Positions 54,917 to 62,903 of a stretch of DNA of 64,000 bases are shown in pieces; positions within the stretch are counted from its first letter, which is position 1; every line of letters starts with the position of its first letter. This stretch comes from Paludibacteraceae bacterium. Its GTDB lineage: Bacteria > Bacteroidota > Bacteroidia > Bacteroidales > Paludibacteraceae. The notes under the pieces are model-generated. The model ran no database searches. It was not told the DNA's origin and worked only from the letters and a program-made list of their open reading frames with translations. The translations under genes were made by a program, and so were the position numbers. The stretch lies in contig JAFZKQ010000015.1 in NCBI GenBank assembly GCA_017553575.1, positions 1 through 64,000 on the forward strand, written 5' to 3'.

Positions 54917-54943
54917 GAGGAAGCATTCCCCTCGGATTCAAAT

Positions 54944-54972
54944 ATAGGGCTGTCCCAACAAGGCAGCCCTAT
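54944..54972 (+). terminator. terminator after flavodoxin gene
   Basis: Arms ATAGGGCTG (54944-54952) and CAGCCCTAT (54964-54972), perfect 9 bp, 11-nt loop. The U-tract is poor (TTGTAT). Confidence 0.65.
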
Positions 54973-55003
54973 TGTATAACTGACGAAGAGAAGAAAAAAC
55001 AAG

Positions 55004-55510
55004 ATGTCCTACATTACAGACTACAGAACGCCCGTCCCTTTCGACGACATACGCCTAATTTCCGACGGAGAGTTCCTTACGGGTCTCTATTTCATCGGCT
55101 CACCGAATGCGGAAAAACATTCGCACGGGTGTCAAGTGGCCGACCTGCCCATTTTTCAAGAGACACATCGCTGGCTCGACTGCTATTTTTCGGGCAGGCA
55201 ACCCGATTTCACGCCCCGCTACAAATTGGAGGGAGTAACCCCTTTCCGTAGCGAAGTGACGGAGATCCTATGCACGATTCCTTTCGGGGAAACACGGACC
55301 TACGGAGAGATTGCGGCACAAATCGCCCAAAGGCACGGAGTGGAGAAGCTATCGGCACAGGCCGTAGGCGGTGCTGTGGGTTGGAACCCCATTTGCCTAA
55401 TCATCCCCTGCCATAGGGTGCTGGGAGCAGGCGGAAAACTCACAGGCTACAGTGGAGGACTCAACAACAAAATAGCCCTGCTGAGGCAGGAAGGAATCTT
55501 GGTAAAATAG
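55004..55510 (+). CDS. ogt: methylated-DNA--protein-cysteine methyltransferase
   Basis: Suicide DNA-repair enzyme that takes the alkyl group from O6-alkylguanine onto its own cysteine. The 168 residues have a loose N-terminal domain and the conserved DNA-binding C-terminal domain: VTEILCTIPFGETRTYGEIA (about 85-104) with the helix-turn-helix, then AVGGAVGWNPICLIIPCHRV (about 122-140). The acceptor is Cys136 in PCHRV, and GYSGGLNNKIALLRQEG closes the domain. There is no Ada-type regulatory domain. Followed by a kinase gene after 11 bases. Confidence 0.94.
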   Translation: MSYITDYRTPVPFDDIRLISDGEFLTGLYFIGSPNAEKHSHGCQVADLPIFQETHRWLDCYFSGRQPDFTPRYKLEGVTPFRSEVTEILCTIPFGETRTYGEIAAQIAQRHGVEKLSAQAVGGAVGWNPICLIIPCHRVLGAGGKLTGYSGGLNNKIALLRQEGILVK

Positions 55511-55521
55511 GAGGTTTTAGA

Positions 55522-56055
55522 ATGATACTATTAATCACCGGGGCATCCCATACAGGTAAAACACTTCTGGCACAAAGGCTGCTTGAGAAGTTCAAACTGC
55601 CCTACCTTTCAATCGACCATCTGAAGATGGGACTTATCAGAAGCGGACAAACGGACCTAACGCCCCTAAGCGAGACAGATGCCCTCACCCGCTATCTGTG
55701 GCCGATCGTCCGTGAAATGATAAAGACTGCCATTGAGAACAACCAAAACCTAATGGTAGAGGGTTGCTACATTCCTTCCGACTGGCAACACGATTTCGAC
55801 GAGCACTATTTACCCGCCATCCGCTTCGTCTGCCTTGCCATGAGCGACAACTATATCGACTCGCACTTTGAAGAGATTAAATCCCACGCATTCGACATCG
55901 AGTCGCGACTTGACGACGACTGTACGATAGAAAGCCTGAAAGAGGACAACCAAGAAGTAATCAGCAAACACAGAGAAACCATCACCCTGATCGACACTGA
56001 TTATGGAGAAACTATAAACAGGCTAGAAAAAGAACTCGAAAAAGCTTTGAAATAA
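55522..56055 (+). CDS. small P-loop kinase-like NTPase
   Basis: Cytoplasmic nucleotide-binding protein of 177 residues. The Walker A motif GASHTGKT is at residues 7-14. SIDHLKMGLIRSGQ (about 33-46) fits a substrate-binding segment, and LMVEGCYIPSDW (about 76-87) a Walker B-like strand. The charged C-terminal half (EIKSHAFDIESRLDDDC) resembles lid regions of adenylate-kinase or 2-phosphoglycerate-kinase-like AAA families. The substrate cannot be told. It lies 11 bases behind the DNA alkyltransferase, so the two are probably co-transcribed, though no functional link is evident. Confidence 0.75.
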   Translation: MILLITGASHTGKTLLAQRLLEKFKLPYLSIDHLKMGLIRSGQTDLTPLSETDALTRYLWPIVREMIKTAIENNQNLMVEGCYIPSDWQHDFDEHYLPAIRFVCLAMSDNYIDSHFEEIKSHAFDIESRLDDDCTIESLKEDNQEVISKHRETITLIDTDYGETINRLEKELEKALK

Positions 56056-56063
56056 GTAAAAAA

Positions 56064-56147
56064 CAAGCCCCAAGACCAAAAAATGGAACTAAAAGAGGAC
56101 GAAATAACCTTCAGGGCAATGCCACTACACCGTACCCTCGGGGCTTG
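56064..56147. terminator. long stem-loop between convergent genes
   Basis: CAAGCCCC (56064-56071) pairs with GGGGCTTG (56140-56147) around a 68-nt loop, inside which AGGG (56113-56116) can pair with CCCT (56135-56138). It sits between the convergent kinase and VOC genes and may act as a two-way terminator or be another structured element. Confidence 0.4.
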
Positions 56148-56172
56148 CTTATAGGAGAATAATAGATACGCT

Positions 56173-56577
56173 CTATTCCGTAAACGAACCTATCTCTATC
56201 AGGTTACCGTCAGGATCGGCCACATAGCAAGTGCGCTGTCCCCAAGGCTCTGTCGTAGGAACAAGCACAGACATCGCACCATGATCGAGCGCATTCTGGT
56301 ATTCCTTATCCACATCAGCAAAAGTAGGCACATCAAAAGCCAACTCGACCGTGCCGTTGAAACCCTCAGGATAATTGAACTTCCGTGAGACCATTCCCTC
56401 AAAAGCCTCCCGAGGGAAGAGGATGATACGCATATTGCCCAATGTCATCTCCACGTGGGGACTAACACCATCCCAATCTGTAACAAAACCGAAAGTCTTG
56501 GTATAGAAATCAACCGTAGCCTTATTGTCTCTTGTAAAAAGACCAATGGTATTAAAGTTAAAACGAGTTTTTCCCAT
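56173..56577 (-). CDS. VOC/glyoxalase-fold protein
   Basis: Vicinal-oxygen-chelate fold protein of 134 residues. Paired beta-alpha-beta units are visible: FNFNTIGLFTRDNKATVDFY and DWDGVSPHVEMTLGNMRIIL in the first half, and ELAFDVPTFADVDKEYQNAL and YVADPDGNLIEIGSF in the second. The DPDGNLIEIG ending is the most constant feature. Metal-binding residues are partly replaced, so bleomycin-resistance-like binding or lyase activity is a guess. Last gene in a minus-strand run of small genes, 27 bases after the GNAT gene. Confidence 0.85.
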   Translation of the reverse strand: MGKTRFNFNTIGLFTRDNKATVDFYTKTFGFVTDWDGVSPHVEMTLGNMRIILFPREAFEGMVSRKFNYPEGFNGTVELAFDVPTFADVDKEYQNALDHGAMSVLVPTTEPWGQRTCYVADPDGNLIEIGSFTE

Positions 56578-56604
56578 TATCTACTAATTATATTTTATCG
56601 AAGC

Positions 56605-57060
56605 CTATTCTTTTATCTTTTCCATGTATACCCATGTCAACCCGTGGCCGATCTCCTCGCTCTTGAAGACTTTGAAGCCTTCGCGAAGATAGAATTGATA
56701 AGGAGCAGGAACTTGCGGACAAGTGCAGAGCCATGCACGAGTATGGGGATGACGTTCTTGCAATTCACGGAACAAAAACTTGCCGATGCCTTGTCCCCAA
56801 TATTCAGGCAATACCATCAAGCGAGCCATCCACAACGAACCCTCTGTCACATTTCCGCGGATAGAGCCTACTATTCTGCCATCAGGGCCCTCCACCTTAT
56901 ACGTAGTGTAACTTTTGAACTCTTCATAGGCCTGCTCCAAAGTTTCCGTCATAGGAAGAGCATCCATGAAGTCCAACTCCCGGCATTGGGGGCCGAATGC
57001 CTTGCGCTGCAAATCCAGCAACGCTGGAACATCCTCTAGGGTAGCCACCTTAATCTCCAT
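56605..57060 (-). CDS. GNAT-family N-acetyltransferase
   Basis: Acetyl-CoA-dependent acetyltransferase of 151 residues. The acceptor is unknown. Motif A is seen as LMVLPEYWGQGIGKFLFREL (about 85-104) with the Q/RxxGxG/A pyrophosphate loop. GRIVGSIRGNVTEGSLWMAR precedes it as strand beta-4, and FYLREGFKVFKSEE (about 127-140) is motif B. It starts one base after the DUF3795 stop codon, so translation is likely coupled. Confidence 0.88.
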   Translation of the reverse strand: MEIKVATLEDVPALLDLQRKAFGPQCRELDFMDALPMTETLEQAYEEFKSYTTYKVEGPDGRIVGSIRGNVTEGSLWMARLMVLPEYWGQGIGKFLFRELQERHPHTRAWLCTCPQVPAPYQFYLREGFKVFKSEEIGHGLTWVYMEKIKE

Positions 57061-57061
57061 A

Positions 57062-57406
57062 CTATTTTTTCTTTATCGTCATTTGCTTTTCCATTGTCAT
57101 TTTCTCGGCAAAGGCCTCCTCGCCATGCTCGCGGATATAACGGATGCAGGCCATCCTATCACTTTTGAAGAGGAACGCAAAGATCTTGCCGACGAAGTTG
57201 TTGAGAGTCTTACACTCCTTCACATCCTTGTCACACGCCGCACAAGTATGGATGCCCTTCTCTTGGCAACACTTGCGGATTTTACACCACGACGCCTTTT
57301 CGTTCTTCTCGCATCCTGGACATTTTCCAGCAAGGAACTTCTTACAGGCACCGCAATAAAGGCCACAAGCGGCAATCTGCTGGGGATTCTTTGTAATTGT
57401 CTCCAT
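57062..57406 (-). CDS. DUF3795 cysteine-rich protein
   Basis: The 114-residue protein has a dense Cys pattern in its first half: CGLYCGACKKF, GKCPGCEKN, WCKIRKCCQEKG and CAACD (about 14-60). This matches DUF3795, a family thought to bind zinc or an iron-sulfur cluster; function is unknown. The second half is a basic helix (FVGKIFAFLFKSDRMACIRY) and a Lys-rich end. Encoded between the ICMT-like gene (24-base gap) and the GNAT gene (1-base gap). Confidence 0.85.
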   Translation of the reverse strand: METITKNPQQIAACGLYCGACKKFLAGKCPGCEKNEKASWCKIRKCCQEKGIHTCAACDKDVKECKTLNNFVGKIFAFLFKSDRMACIRYIREHGEEAFAEKMTMEKQMTIKKK

Positions 57407-57430
57407 TTCTTAGTTTTATTGGGGGAATAA

Positions 57431-57919
57431 TCAGAACGGCAGAAACCGACCCGTGCGACGACAATAGGCCTCGTACTCCTCACCGAAGTCACGTCGAAGA
57501 CGATTCTCCTCCGTACGAACTTGGACCAGCATTATCACCACAAAAATGACAAAGACAGCCACTGCCTGCCACGTCCACAACCAAAGGCAAATGCCTATCA
57601 AGTAAAGGAAGGTTCCCGTAAGCATTGGATTACGGCTCAAACGGTAAGGTCCGTCAGTCATCAGATGTTGAGTACGAGGTGCCACCTCGTGACCGAAGGC
57701 ATCCATCGGATTGCCGTTGCCCTTGTTACGCATATGAACGATAGACCACACACTCAATGCCAGTCCAAACAATGCAAAAACAGCCCCTGCCACAAGCCTC
57801 AACACTTCCGATGGAATCAACGCAGGCCTGCCCGACACAATCCACATGATGGATGGAATCAAAGCCACAAACAAGATACCACCCAAGAGATAACCGAATA
57901 TTTCTTTTACTATTTTCAT
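57431..57919 (-). CDS. ICMT/PEMT-like membrane methyltransferase
   Basis: Integral membrane protein of 162 residues of the isoprenylcysteine carboxyl methyltransferase or phospholipid methyltransferase group. Two N-terminal spans (about 5-25 and 40-62) are followed by the conserved GPYRLSRNPMLTGTFLYLIG (about 90-109), a further paired span, and RTEENRLRRDFGEEYEAYCR (about 133-152), where the RxxxE, E and Y contacts to S-adenosylmethionine are expected. The bacterial substrate is not known; lipids are likely. It starts only 6 bases after the M60 gene ends, so it is on that transcript. Confidence 0.86.
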   Translation of the reverse strand: MKIVKEIFGYLLGGILFVALIPSIMWIVSGRPALIPSEVLRLVAGAVFALFGLALSVWSIVHMRNKGNGNPMDAFGHEVAPRTQHLMTDGPYRLSRNPMLTGTFLYLIGICLWLWTWQAVAVFVIFVVIMLVQVRTEENRLRRDFGEEYEAYCRRTGRFLPF

Positions 57920-57925
57920 AATTTT

Positions 57926-60900
57926 TTACTTCACCCAAATGATTTTCTTTCCGTTCCGCACATAGACCGTTGAAGCTCGTTGGTCCACCACCTTGCGCCC
58001 GAACAAGTCATAGAGGGCATTCTCCTCTGAGGTCTCAGAGCTATCACTCAACGGTTGTTGAACGTGTGTCGGTACACTGAAATCATAATCATCCAAATCG
58101 CCTACGATAGTTTCGTATTTCGCCCAATCAGAGGCCTCATAGTCAGCAAGCGACTCGGCATAGACATGAATGACTGGCTCTGACGAGAAGAGGTAGTTGC
58201 CTATGGCAGGAGGCGTTTTGGCCTTCACATAGACATGCTTCACCTCTGAGTTATAAAAGACACCCTGATCCAACCGCTTGACATTGGAGCCTATCTCCAC
58301 GATCGACAGTTGACCGCAATAGGCAAATGCATCCATTCCTATGCCCGAAACACTCTCCGGAATCTGAACCTTCATCAAGCCTGATTGCGCAAAGGCATTG
58401 GTACCAATATAGGTAGCCGTCTGTGGCAAAGCGATCGACACAAGTCCGAGATGGTTGTAGAAGGAGTAAGCCCCCATATCGTCATCACTCGTTTTGTAGG
58501 ATTCATAATAGGCATCCCCACCGCTCACGATAGTCGCCTCCGAGAGATCGATAGACTGCAAGCCTCCTTCCATGACAAGTTGGCGGAGGTACTTGATATC
58601 AGTACCGTTGATAGGCCCGCTGATTGTGGCTTTTATGGCTTGAGCGGAAAGAACCTCAGAGAGGGTTCCAGCCTCCGTCAAATGAACGACCTCGGCTCCC
58701 GTTCCCTGCTTCGTCACCTCATGCATCGTTCCATCCAAATCAACCGAATAGAGGGTAAACTCCTCGTCGACACAAGAAGGGATGCAGAAGCGCAAAGCGT
58801 TAGCAGCATAAACCATTTTACCCTCACTATTGAGAGCCACGAAGCCGATACCGCCCGTACCAGACAAGGCATAAAGGGAATCGGCATTAGCATACGTATA
58901 TTCCGAAGGCTGAGAGACACCCGAAAGGAAGTCGGTGAACTGTCCCAAGTTTCCGCACTGACCAATCTGATCCCAGCCTACCCGTCTTCCGTCGGAAGTG
59001 ACAAGGAAATCTCCTGCCGGTATCTCCTCGATACGATCTTCGATGAATAGAATTTCCCTATTCTTCTTCGGGTATTTGGAAATCTCCTCCAATGTCTTGT
59101 CGATGTCAGCCTGCGTCACAGTGAGGTCATAAGTTCCGTAGTCATCGATCGTCAAATGGCAAGGCTCAAAGAAGCCCCAAGCCATGAAGAAGTCGGTCAA
59201 GTCCTCCTGAGCCACCTCGCAGACCTTTCTAACAAACTTCAACGAGCTATTGTAGGTATTTGACCACAACTCCAACGGATCGTTGCGCAACTCTTGGAAA
59301 AGAGTCGGATAGAACGCCGTATTTTTTCCAGCCTGATGATAGTAGAGATAGAGTTGATAATACATTCTCATCTTGCTCGTGACATGTCTTGAGAAGAATG
59401 GCACATGGTGAGCATAATCGTTCATCGTGGTTGAGAGTGGGTAGCCCTTGGTGGTAGTTGCGCCATCGAGGAAACAGATGACATTAGAGAAGAGGTTGTT
59501 GGAGACCTCCGTGCAACTCTCCAAGTTGATCGCTTGTTGGTTATTATGGCCACACTCATGAGCCGCGCACCAGTCGTCCTGCCCTGCCTGCACGACAAAA
59601 GAGTTGCGTATGCAGTCCACCGAATTGTAGGAGGTACGATAAGGCGACGAGTTGGCATATCCATCATCCGACGCCTTGCCCTCTATGGCGAAGTTAGGGT
59701 TGTTGTAATAGATCGGGAAGATAGCTTCACCACCCGTCAGACGATAAGGAGCTGCTGCCCGCTGTCCCAAGGCCACCGACTCGCAGAATCCCATCAACTC
59801 CTTTTCCCAAACGGTAAGGCTATCAAACCAAATGACACTCTTGTCGATAGTAGAAGGGAAAACCGTCTTATAGGTGGAGGTCTTGAAATTGAGTATCGTC
59901 TCAGAGCCTTTGACGGTAAACAAATCGTGTGTAGCCTGGTTCAAGAGTTCCACATAGTCACTATCACTATGGCGCGCCACATCGTAGTAGCCATTCACCA
60001 CACCACCCTCAATATGGATTTTGATCTTCGGCCACTCGTCGAGTTTCTTTGTTTTTGAACGAGTGTCAGCCGTATAGAGGACATAATACAACGCATCCTT
60101 CATTCCATCAACGACATTCAAGCCCTTGGTCAATTTCTGACCCAATTTGGCATTCCCGATAAGGTCGTTGTTGAGGCAACCGGCAAAATAGAGCGTCGCA
60201 TCAGAAGGGATGTCCTGATCGACAAAGACGTAGATCGGACTGTTGTCTGAGGCATAAATTCCCGTCGGATTTCCCATATAGGAACCACCCGTAGCCATCA
60301 GGACTTGGTTCCAATAATTTGCATCACTATAAGCCTTGTATTCATGGACACGGAAATCCTTCTCGTAAGCCGCCCAATTGTCATTTCGGATCTTCAGAAT
60401 CATGCTGACGATCTCCTTCGGAAGTCCGTCACCTTCCAAGTTATGGCATAAGGCATCTATGTGCATAGAGAGATACTCACTCTTTAGTTGCGTACAAGCC
60501 TTATCCTCAAAATAGTTGTCGAGCAACGACTGCAAAAGTTTCGAACTCTCATCCTGCGGATAAAAATCCTCCAGACTTCCGACAATCGTTCCAAAATCAT
60601 TCCAATCCGAATCGGCGAAATCCTCTTTCATCTCCGAATAGACACAGATCGTAGGGTTGGAGGAGAAGAGATAGTAACTTACGGCAGGCAACGAAGAGGT
60701 CCGTACATAAACCATCTTGACAGAGGAGCCATAGAAGGCACCCTGTTCCAAGCGACTAACCTTCCTACCCAACACAACCGTATCCAAAGAGCCACAATAG
60801 GCAAACGCATCGAAACCCAGCGTCATCACCTTATCGGGAATCTCAATTTTCTTAAGGCCAGAGTTGGAGAAAGCATTGGTGGAGACCTCCGTGATGCTAT

Positions 60901-61255
60901 TCGGCAAACTAATATATTTCAAGTTTTTACACTGAGTGAACATATAGTCACCGATGACATCGTCTTTTGTTTGATACTCTTCGTAATAAGCATCGCCGCC
61001 ACTCACAATCGCGACGTCAGACAAATCCAACGAAGTTACGTCCCCGTTGTTTATCCGTTCACGAAGATACTTGACATCCGAGCCGTTGATAGAACCCGTG
61101 ATTTTAACCTCCTTCTCCATCGTTGTCAACAGGGAGGAGAGGCTTCCTGATTGTTGCACATGGACAATTGTTTCCGCCCATACGGGAGAAACACCAGACA
61201 TGACGAAAGCAAATACAATCGTCAGGATCCCTATAGTAATACGCTTTGTTCCCAT
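57926..61255 (-). CDS. secreted M60-type metallopeptidase flanked by duplicated LRR modules
   Basis: I take the Met at 61255 (MGTKRITIGILTIVFAFVMS) as start because it begins a clean signal peptide ending PVWA. Earlier Mets (61300, 61375) add residues that do not fit one. The 1109 residues comprise an LRR_5-type module (about 31-232); an unassigned region and a beta-rich domain (about 240-470); the M60-like peptidase domain with zinc motif His566-Glu567-x-x-His570 (HECGHNNQ); a second copy of the LRR module (about 857-1058); and a short T9SS type A-like tail (ALYDLFGRKVV ... IIWVK). Known M60 enzymes cleave mucin-type O-glycoproteins, so host or dietary glycoprotein is a likely target (inference). 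Four small genes follow closely. Confidence 0.82.
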   Translation of the reverse strand: MGTKRITIGILTIVFAFVMSGVSPVWAETIVHVQQSGSLSSLLTTMEKEVKITGSINGSDVKYLRERINNGDVTSLDLSDVAIVSGGDAYYEEYQTKDDVIGDYMFTQCKNLKYISLPNSITEVSTNAFSNSGLKKIEIPDKVMTLGFDAFAYCGSLDTVVLGRKVSRLEQGAFYGSSVKMVYVRTSSLPAVSYYLFSSNPTICVYSEMKEDFADSDWNDFGTIVGSLEDFYPQDESSKLLQSLLDNYFEDKACTQLKSEYLSMHIDALCHNLEGDGLPKEIVSMILKIRNDNWAAYEKDFRVHEYKAYSDANYWNQVLMATGGSYMGNPTGIYASDNSPIYVFVDQDIPSDATLYFAGCLNNDLIGNAKLGQKLTKGLNVVDGMKDALYYVLYTADTRSKTKKLDEWPKIKIHIEGGVVNGYYDVARHSDSDYVELLNQATHDLFTVKGSETILNFKTSTYKTVFPSTIDKSVIWFDSLTVWEKELMGFCESVALGQRAAAPYRLTGGEAIFPIYYNNPNFAIEGKASDDGYANSSPYRTSYNSVDCIRNSFVVQAGQDDWCAAHECGHNNQQAINLESCTEVSNNLFSNVICFLDGATTTKGYPLSTTMNDYAHHVPFFSRHVTSKMRMYYQLYLYYHQAGKNTAFYPTLFQELRNDPLELWSNTYNSSLKFVRKVCEVAQEDLTDFFMAWGFFEPCHLTIDDYGTYDLTVTQADIDKTLEEISKYPKKNREILFIEDRIEEIPAGDFLVTSDGRRVGWDQIGQCGNLGQFTDFLSGVSQPSEYTYANADSLYALSGTGGIGFVALNSEGKMVYAANALRFCIPSCVDEEFTLYSVDLDGTMHEVTKQGTGAEVVHLTEAGTLSEVLSAQAIKATISGPINGTDIKYLRQLVMEGGLQSIDLSEATIVSGGDAYYESYKTSDDDMGAYSFYNHLGLVSIALPQTATYIGTNAFAQSGLMKVQIPESVSGIGMDAFAYCGQLSIVEIGSNVKRLDQGVFYNSEVKHVYVKAKTPPAIGNYLFSSEPVIHVYAESLADYEASDWAKYETIVGDLDDYDFSVPTHVQQPLSDSSETSEENALYDLFGRKVVDQRASTVYVRNGKKIIWVK

Positions 61256-61405
61256 GAGTCCACCTTTTAATCGATCTTTAGAGATACGCAAATTAGCCAT
61301 TTTTTCATAAGAATCCAAAGAAACACAGATAGGATTACAAACAGCCGCTCTAAAAAATAGTCTATTAATTTTCAAGCGAAAATAGTAATTTTATACAAAA
61401 AGAGT

Positions 61406-61413
61406 TATCTTTA
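61406..61413 (+). promoter_or_regulatory. possible promoter of the 368-residue secreted protein gene
   Basis: TATCTTTA differs from TAnnTTTG only in the last base and lies 66 bases before the ATG. The 104-base gap is shared with the divergent M60 gene. Confidence 0.35.
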
Positions 61414-61479
61414 CATAAGTGGCTTCTCTTTTACGAAGTTACACAAACACCAAATTATAAATTTTAAACACACTACCAT

Positions 61480-62586
61480 ATGAAAAAAATTTTACTTTCA
61501 TTATTGTTGCCTGCTACCTTCATACAAGTCAGCGCAACCGATTTCGACTCTTCGGACAAAGAAGACCTTGGACAAATTAAGTTTGCCCCAGAATCAATAG
61601 AGCAAGATGAGTACGAGAGCATCATATATGTGCCAGGAGACAACCCTATACCCGTCTATTTCACGAGTAAAGAGAGACTTCAAGAGTTTCTCATGGGAGA
61701 AAACAGAATTGTAGAATTCGAGGAAGAGGTTCCAGAGGATTGGGCAGAATTGGACAATGTGATTGTCAACGGTGTGGCCAACCGAATCATCTTGTCCAAC
61801 AAAGCCGAGTATGGATACAACGGCAAGGGATTTACGGCGAAAAAGGTCGAATTCACCTACTACTTCGAGACGAAGGCAGATAAGAACGGTGGTTGGAACT
61901 CCCTAGTCATCCCTTTCACAGGGGAACCTGAGATTGTGCCTCTCACGGAAGCGACCAAGAAGAGCGGCAAGTATTGGGCAAAAAAATACGTTGGATCCAC
62001 AGCGACAGACCTCATCTTCAAAAACTTAGATGAACCTATCTTCGAAGCGAACCAAGCCTATCTTCTCGCCTTCCCAGGCGAAAGCTATGGCAGCAACGAA
62101 TACCCAGGGAACGCCCTAACGATTTCGGCAGAAAATGCGGAACTGCATTCCAATTACCAAAAGCCAATCTACAACGGCATGTACGCCATGGCACCCAACT
62201 ACCAAAGTAAAAGTTCGTTCTGCTACATTCTCAACTCTCAAGAGAACAAATTCATTTACCACAAGGAGTCAACAGATTGCACACCTTTCTCTGCCAAGGT
62301 TTACCACAAGACCAAGAGTGCCGCTGCTCCTCGTTCCTTGGGCATCCTCGACGAAGAGCAGAACCTGACAAAGGCAATGTCCATCGAAGCCAACAGCAGT
62401 GTTGCCGTCTATTCCGAAGAGGGAGCCATCGTCATCCGTGCAGAAAAAAGTGGTGTGACCTCCATCTACAATTTGAATGGTGCAATCGTCAAGAGAAACC
62501 TCAAATATGACGAAGGAGAGACTCGCATTACAAGCTTGAGCGCAGGTGCCTACATTGTAGCTGGTCAGGTGGTGATTTTGAGATAA
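61480..62586 (+). CDS. secreted protein of unknown function with T9SS-like tail
   Basis: The 368 residues start with a signal peptide (MKKILLSLLLPATFIQVSA). The body is not recognised. It has an acidic N-terminal section (DFDSSDKEDLGQI), a beta-rich middle (VEFTYYFETKADKNGGWNSL, then LIFKNLDEPIFEANQAYLLA) and repeated aromatic and Asn positions typical of surface proteins of this phylum. The last 70 residues (VAVYSEEGAIVIRAEKSGVT, IYNLNGAIVKRNL, LSAGAYIVAGQVVILR) follow the pattern of type A sorting domains. It is transcribed away from the M60 gene and ends in a strong terminator. The lack of known catalytic motifs suggests a structural or binding role. Confidence 0.75.
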   Translation: MKKILLSLLLPATFIQVSATDFDSSDKEDLGQIKFAPESIEQDEYESIIYVPGDNPIPVYFTSKERLQEFLMGENRIVEFEEEVPEDWAELDNVIVNGVANRIILSNKAEYGYNGKGFTAKKVEFTYYFETKADKNGGWNSLVIPFTGEPEIVPLTEATKKSGKYWAKKYVGSTATDLIFKNLDEPIFEANQAYLLAFPGESYGSNEYPGNALTISAENAELHSNYQKPIYNGMYAMAPNYQSKSSFCYILNSQENKFIYHKESTDCTPFSAKVYHKTKSAAAPRSLGILDEEQNLTKAMSIEANSSVAVYSEEGAIVIRAEKSGVTSIYNLNGAIVKRNLKYDEGETRITSLSAGAYIVAGQVVILR

Positions 62587-62618
62587 GGGGAGAAAACAGT
62601 AGTCCTCCTTCAAAAATT

Positions 62619-62656
62619 AGAGGAGCATGTCACAACGGCATGTTCCTCTTTTTATT
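62619..62656 (+). terminator. terminator after the 368-residue protein gene
   Basis: Arms AGAGGAGCATG (62619-62629) and CATGTTCCTCT (62639-62649) with one G-U pair, 9-nt loop, then TTTTTATT. Confidence 0.9.
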
Positions 62657-62851
62657 TATTTGAGTTTGAACTTATTCGGCAACGACAGCCCGGATAATTT
62701 GTCCTTGGGGCCAACTAATTCCACATACCCCCATTGCATTTCATAGAACCCATAATTTCAACCTTACAAAGGCAGTTCATTCCGCTCACACCTCACCACC
62801 ATTTTATACTATGCAACATATTTAACAAAAGGCAAACCCATCAAAATCAAA
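62657..62851. other. intergenic stretch, no gene seen
   Basis: Between the two terminators I see no gene, RNA or repeat; a short plus-strand frame here is without family features. Confidence 0.4.
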
Positions 62852-62881
62852 GAAGGGGCACACCCAACGGCATGCCCCTTC
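62852..62881 (-). terminator. terminator of carB
   Basis: Perfect 9-nt arms GAAGGGGCA (62852-62860) and TGCCCCTTC (62873-62881), 12-nt loop. On the minus strand it lies 22 bases after the carB stop codon and is followed by TTTGATTTT-like sequence. Confidence 0.8.
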
Positions 62882-62903
62882 TCGTATATATCTCCTATTC
62901 CAA

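Noticed and set aside
56064-56147. Possible riboswitch between convergent genes
   Set aside because: No gene lies downstream in either direction, so it cannot control one as a leader; a terminator or repeat is simpler.
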